A DNA stretch of 34,591 nt. Source: an uncultured Clostridia bacterium. GTDB lineage: Bacteria > Bacillota > Clostridia > Christensenellales > UBA1242. Below the pieces are notes generated by a model, which searched no databases, had not been told where the DNA came from, and saw only the letters and a list, made by a program, of their open reading frames with translations. Position 1 is the stretch's first letter, and each line of letters starts with the position of its first letter. Made by a program: the position numbers and the translations under genes. The stretch covers positions 70,616 to 105,206 of the forward strand of contig CALWJZ010000003.1 in NCBI GenBank assembly GCA_944381145.1, read 5' to 3'. Below, in pieces: positions 32,245 through 34,591 of this stretch.

Positions 32245-33960
32245 TTAATCTTTTATTCTAATATGAACATCATCTAATTGTTTTTGTGTAACTTCATTAG
32301 GAGCACCCATTAACAAATCTTGAGCATTTTTATTTAATGGAAATGCTATAACATCTCTAATTATATTTGTATTACAAATGAACATTAGCAATCTATCAAA
32401 TCCAAAAGCACAACCAGCATGAGGTGGCGCTCCATAATCAAAAGCATTAAATAAAGCAGGAAATTTATTTTCTACAGTTGACCTATCATAACCAGCAATC
32501 TCAAACTCTTTGACCATTATTTCAGGATTATGATTTCTTACAGCTCCACTTAATAATTCTACTCCATTAAGTACCAAGTCATATTGATAAGCCAAAATTT
32601 CAAGAGGATTTTTATTAATCAAAGAGTTTATTCCACCCTGTGGCATAGAAAATGGATTGTGTGAAAATTCAATTGTATTTTCATCATTTAATTCATAGAA
32701 CGGAAAATCAACAATCCATACAAATTTATAAGTATCACTTAACAAATCAAGTTCTTCCCCTAATTTATTTCTTAATATACTTATTAATTTTGTAGCTTTG
32801 CCCTTTTCATCAGCTATTATAAATAAGACATCTCCATTTTCAATTTTTGTTTGTAATTTTAAATAATCAATTTCGTTTTGTTTCAAAAACTTAACAGCAC
32901 TACCTTGTAATTCATTATTTAAGTATTTAAACCAACACAATCCTTTTCCTTCGTTATCAATTACAAATTTTGTCATTTCATCCATAAATTTTCTTGATTT
33001 ATCGCAATGGGCTTTTATACACTTAATAGTTTTTCCATTGAAAATAGAAAATTCAGAAGAAGAAAGTCCATTAGTCAAATCGACAACTTCCAGAGGATTT
33101 CTTAAATCAGGCTTGTCAGTACAGTATTTTTCCATAGCCTCATTATATTTTATTCTTTCAAAATGAGCATCAATTTCTTTGCCTGTAAATTCTTTCATGA
33201 TTTTATTCATAAAATCTTCAATTACGCCAAAAACATCTTCTTGTGTTGCAAAACTCATCTCCATATCCATTTGATAAAATTCACCTGGAGACCTATCTGC
33301 TCTAGCGTCCTCATCTCTAAAGCATGGGGCTATCTGAAAATAATTATCAAATCCAGAAATCATAAGCAGTTGTTTAAATTGTTGAGGTGCTTGTGGCAAT
33401 GCATAAAATTTTCCGGGATTTAGCCTACTTGGTACCAAAAAATCTCTAGCTCCTTCAGGACTACTTGAAGTAAGTATAGGAGTTTGAACTTCCAAAAAAT
33501 TTTTGTTATGCATATAATTTCTTATGAATTGCAAAAGTTTAGATCTAATTACAATATTTTTGTGATTTTCTTCATTTCTTAAATCTAAATATCTGTATTT
33601 CAATCTAAGTTCTTCTTTTGTATTTTGAGAATCATTAATCTCAAAAGGCAGAGTTTTTTTACATTCACCTAACAATGTCAACTTTTCTACTTCAATTTCA
33701 ATATCACCAGTATCCATTTTAGGATTTTTACTTACTCTTTCAATAACCTTACCAGTAACAGAAATTACACTTTCACGATTAGGTAAATTATTATCTTTAA
33801 CTATCAATTGAGTTATACCAAAATGATCTCTAAGTGTAACAAAAGTTACACCACCTAAATTTCTAATTGAATTTATCCAACCAGCAAGTGTTACAGTTTT
33901 GCCTACATCGCTAATTCTTAGTTCTCCACAATTATGTGTTCTATATTCATTATATGTCAT
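32245..33960 (-). CDS. aspS: Aspartyl-tRNA synthetase
   Basis: Class IIb synthetase of 571 residues charging tRNA-Asp. It has the N-terminal OB-fold anticodon domain (GKTVTLAGWINSIRNLGGV), motif 1 with RYLDLRNEE, flipping loop FLVPSRLNPGKFYALPQAPQ, motif 2 (FRDEDARADRSPGEFYQMD), the bacterial GAD insertion (about 280-410), and motif 3 GCAFGFDRLLMFI with IRDVIAFP. I choose the ATG at 33960, which has AAGGA eight bases upstream, over an in-frame ATG at 34020 whose extra 20 residues have no counterpart in the family and lie upstream of the promoter. Whether it also charges tRNA-Asn cannot be judged. Confidence 0.95.
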   Translation of the reverse strand: MTYNEYRTHNCGELRISDVGKTVTLAGWINSIRNLGGVTFVTLRDHFGITQLIVKDNNLPNRESVISVTGKVIERVSKNPKMDTGDIEIEVEKLTLLGECKKTLPFEINDSQNTKEELRLKYRYLDLRNEENHKNIVIRSKLLQFIRNYMHNKNFLEVQTPILTSSSPEGARDFLVPSRLNPGKFYALPQAPQQFKQLLMISGFDNYFQIAPCFRDEDARADRSPGEFYQMDMEMSFATQEDVFGVIEDFMNKIMKEFTGKEIDAHFERIKYNEAMEKYCTDKPDLRNPLEVVDLTNGLSSSEFSIFNGKTIKCIKAHCDKSRKFMDEMTKFVIDNEGKGLCWFKYLNNELQGSAVKFLKQNEIDYLKLQTKIENGDVLFIIADEKGKATKLISILRNKLGEELDLLSDTYKFVWIVDFPFYELNDENTIEFSHNPFSMPQGGINSLINKNPLEILAYQYDLVLNGVELLSGAVRNHNPEIMVKEFEIAGYDRSTVENKFPALFNAFDYGAPPHAGCAFGFDRLLMFICNTNIIRDVIAFPLNKNAQDLLMGAPNEVTQKQLDDVHIRIKD

Positions 33961-33985
33961 AAAATTTTTCCTTTTAATACATATA

Positions 33986-34014
33986 ATTATAACTGTGTTT
34001 CTTATATTTGTAAA
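33986..34014 (-). promoter_or_regulatory. Promoter of aspS
   Basis: TTTACA (34009-34014), 17-base spacer, perfect TATAAT (33986-33991), predicted start near 33979. This excludes the longer reading frame that begins at 34020. Confidence 0.75.
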
Positions 34015-34054
34015 GTTCAAATATCAAGAATTTTATCAAGCCAAAAATAATTTA

Positions 34055-34456
34055 TTATGATAATTCCAAAGTTAATCTATCAGCAATTAAAGCAACAAAT
34101 TCTGAATTAGTTGGTTTTTCGTTTTCATTAAATATTTTTAAACCAAATATTTCGTTCAAATTTGTAATTTTTCCTTTGTTAAACGAAACATCTAATGCAT
34201 GCCTGATTGATCTTTCAACTCTACAAGCAGTTGTTTTGAATTTAGTTGCAATTGTTGGATACATAATTTTAGTAATTGAACCAACATATGTAGGATTTTC
34301 AATCGCTAATTTAATTGATTCTTTTAAAAATGAATATCCTTGTAAATTTGCAGAAATCCCAACCGAAAGTAATATATCTACTAATTTTTTATCTAATTTT
34401 TTGTTATCCTTAACTTCTGATTTAATATCTTTGTAATCATTAAAATTATTTTCCAT
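34055..34456 (-). CDS. Stand-alone Spo0A effector (DNA-binding) domain protein
   Basis: Protein of 133 residues that is nearly all Spo0A C-terminal domain: DILLSVGISANLQGYSFL, the VGSITKIMYPTIATKF stretch, the recognition-helix segment TTACRVERSIRHALDV, and the C-terminal NEKPTNSEFVALIADRLTLE. Spo0A is normally ~260 residues with a receiver domain in the first ~120; here only ~25 polar residues precede the effector domain. The ATG has a good AAAGGAT site and upstream sequence contains promoter-like elements, not receiver coding sequence in any obvious frame, so it is probably a complete gene. Without a receiver it would not be controlled by phosphorylation. Likely a constitutive or otherwise regulated DNA-binding protein; targets are unknown. 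Confidence 0.88.
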   Translation of the reverse strand: MENNFNDYKDIKSEVKDNKKLDKKLVDILLSVGISANLQGYSFLKESIKLAIENPTYVGSITKIMYPTIATKFKTTACRVERSIRHALDVSFNKGKITNLNEIFGLKIFNENEKPTNSEFVALIADRLTLELS

Positions 34457-34487
34457 TTTTTTATCCTTTTTAATTTATAATCTAATT

Positions 34488-34499
34488 TTTTCGCGAAAA
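34488..34499. promoter_or_regulatory. Palindrome TTTTCGCGAAAA in the spo0A-like promoter region
   Basis: A perfect 12-base palindrome 32 bases upstream of the start codon, between a possible -35 (TTGTCT, 34499-34504) and an AT-rich -10 region (minus strand GATTATAAAT). It could be an operator; its CpG-rich core stands out in this AT-rich DNA. Confidence 0.4.
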
Positions 34500-34591
34500 G
34501 ACAATTCAAATGTATCAATAAATCAAAAATCAATCAAGCATTTTGTACAAATTTTACAAAATTTAACAATATTTGTTCAAAATTGGAATAA

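Noticed and set aside
33961..34020. Twenty extra N-terminal residues for AspRS
   Set aside because: A promoter with perfect TATAAT lies inside this stretch and a ribosome binding site serves the ATG at 33960.

Overview
The window is ordinary chromosomal backbone of a very AT-rich, low-GC Gram-positive bacterium, most likely an uncultured member of the Clostridia (Bacillota). The evidence is the ctsR/clpC stress operon with a textbook CtsR operator, long-form HPF, a Spo0A-type DNA-binding domain, the nth-obg-yhbY order, strong AGGAGG-type ribosome binding sites on most genes, sigma-A-like promoters, and TGA used as a stop. I see no phage, plasmid, IS element or CRISPR array.

Layout. 1-2102 (minus): nth-obg-yhbY. 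2147-3606: divergent DUF3343 protein and cysteine-desulfurase-like enzyme. 3621-5659: an intracellular-type subtilisin with a small co-translated partner, and a divergent small hypothetical protein. 5696-6346: an orphan, degenerate ABC ATPase. 6517-7920: phosphohexomutase. 8015-9565: membrane-anchored DUF4097-type beta-repeat protein. 9682-11517: a short AlaRS without its C-terminal domain. 11667-13007: GPH-type sugar symporter. 13141-16017: a lipoprotein-membrane protein-dnaB operon with a perfect DnaA box at its promoter. 16231-16911: CYTH-like protein, probably leaderless. 17075-19799: two divergent paralogous 12-TM transporters. 19800-20149: a 350-base gap that appears to hold an undescribed small RNA on the minus strand. 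20150-24247: ctsR-mcsA-clpC, without mcsB, followed by hpf. 24415-28249: polA and an amidohydrolase of the MTA/SAH deaminase type. 28468-31667: lipoprotein and P-type cation ATPase. 31668-32244: tRNA-Leu(CAA) with a leader hairpin, its terminator, and a GC-richer cluster of hairpins that includes a split inverted copy of the tRNA T arm. 32245-33960: aspS. 34055-34456: a stand-alone Spo0A effector domain with no receiver.

How it works together. Most genes are housekeeping: translation (obg, yhbY, alaS, aspS, tRNA-Leu, hpf), replication and repair (dnaB, polA, nth) and protein quality control (ctsR/mcsA/clpC). Compaction is marked: convergent genes share bidirectional terminators that overlap their stop codons, many genes are 1-10 bases apart or overlap, and two genes seem to start at or next to the transcription start. 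The most promising unexplained items are the minus-strand small RNA at 19834-19924, the hairpin and split T-arm cluster at 31893-32043, the receiver-less Spo0A-like regulator, the McsB-less CtsR operon, and the divergent pair of paralogous transporters. All family assignments come from reading motifs; no database search was run.
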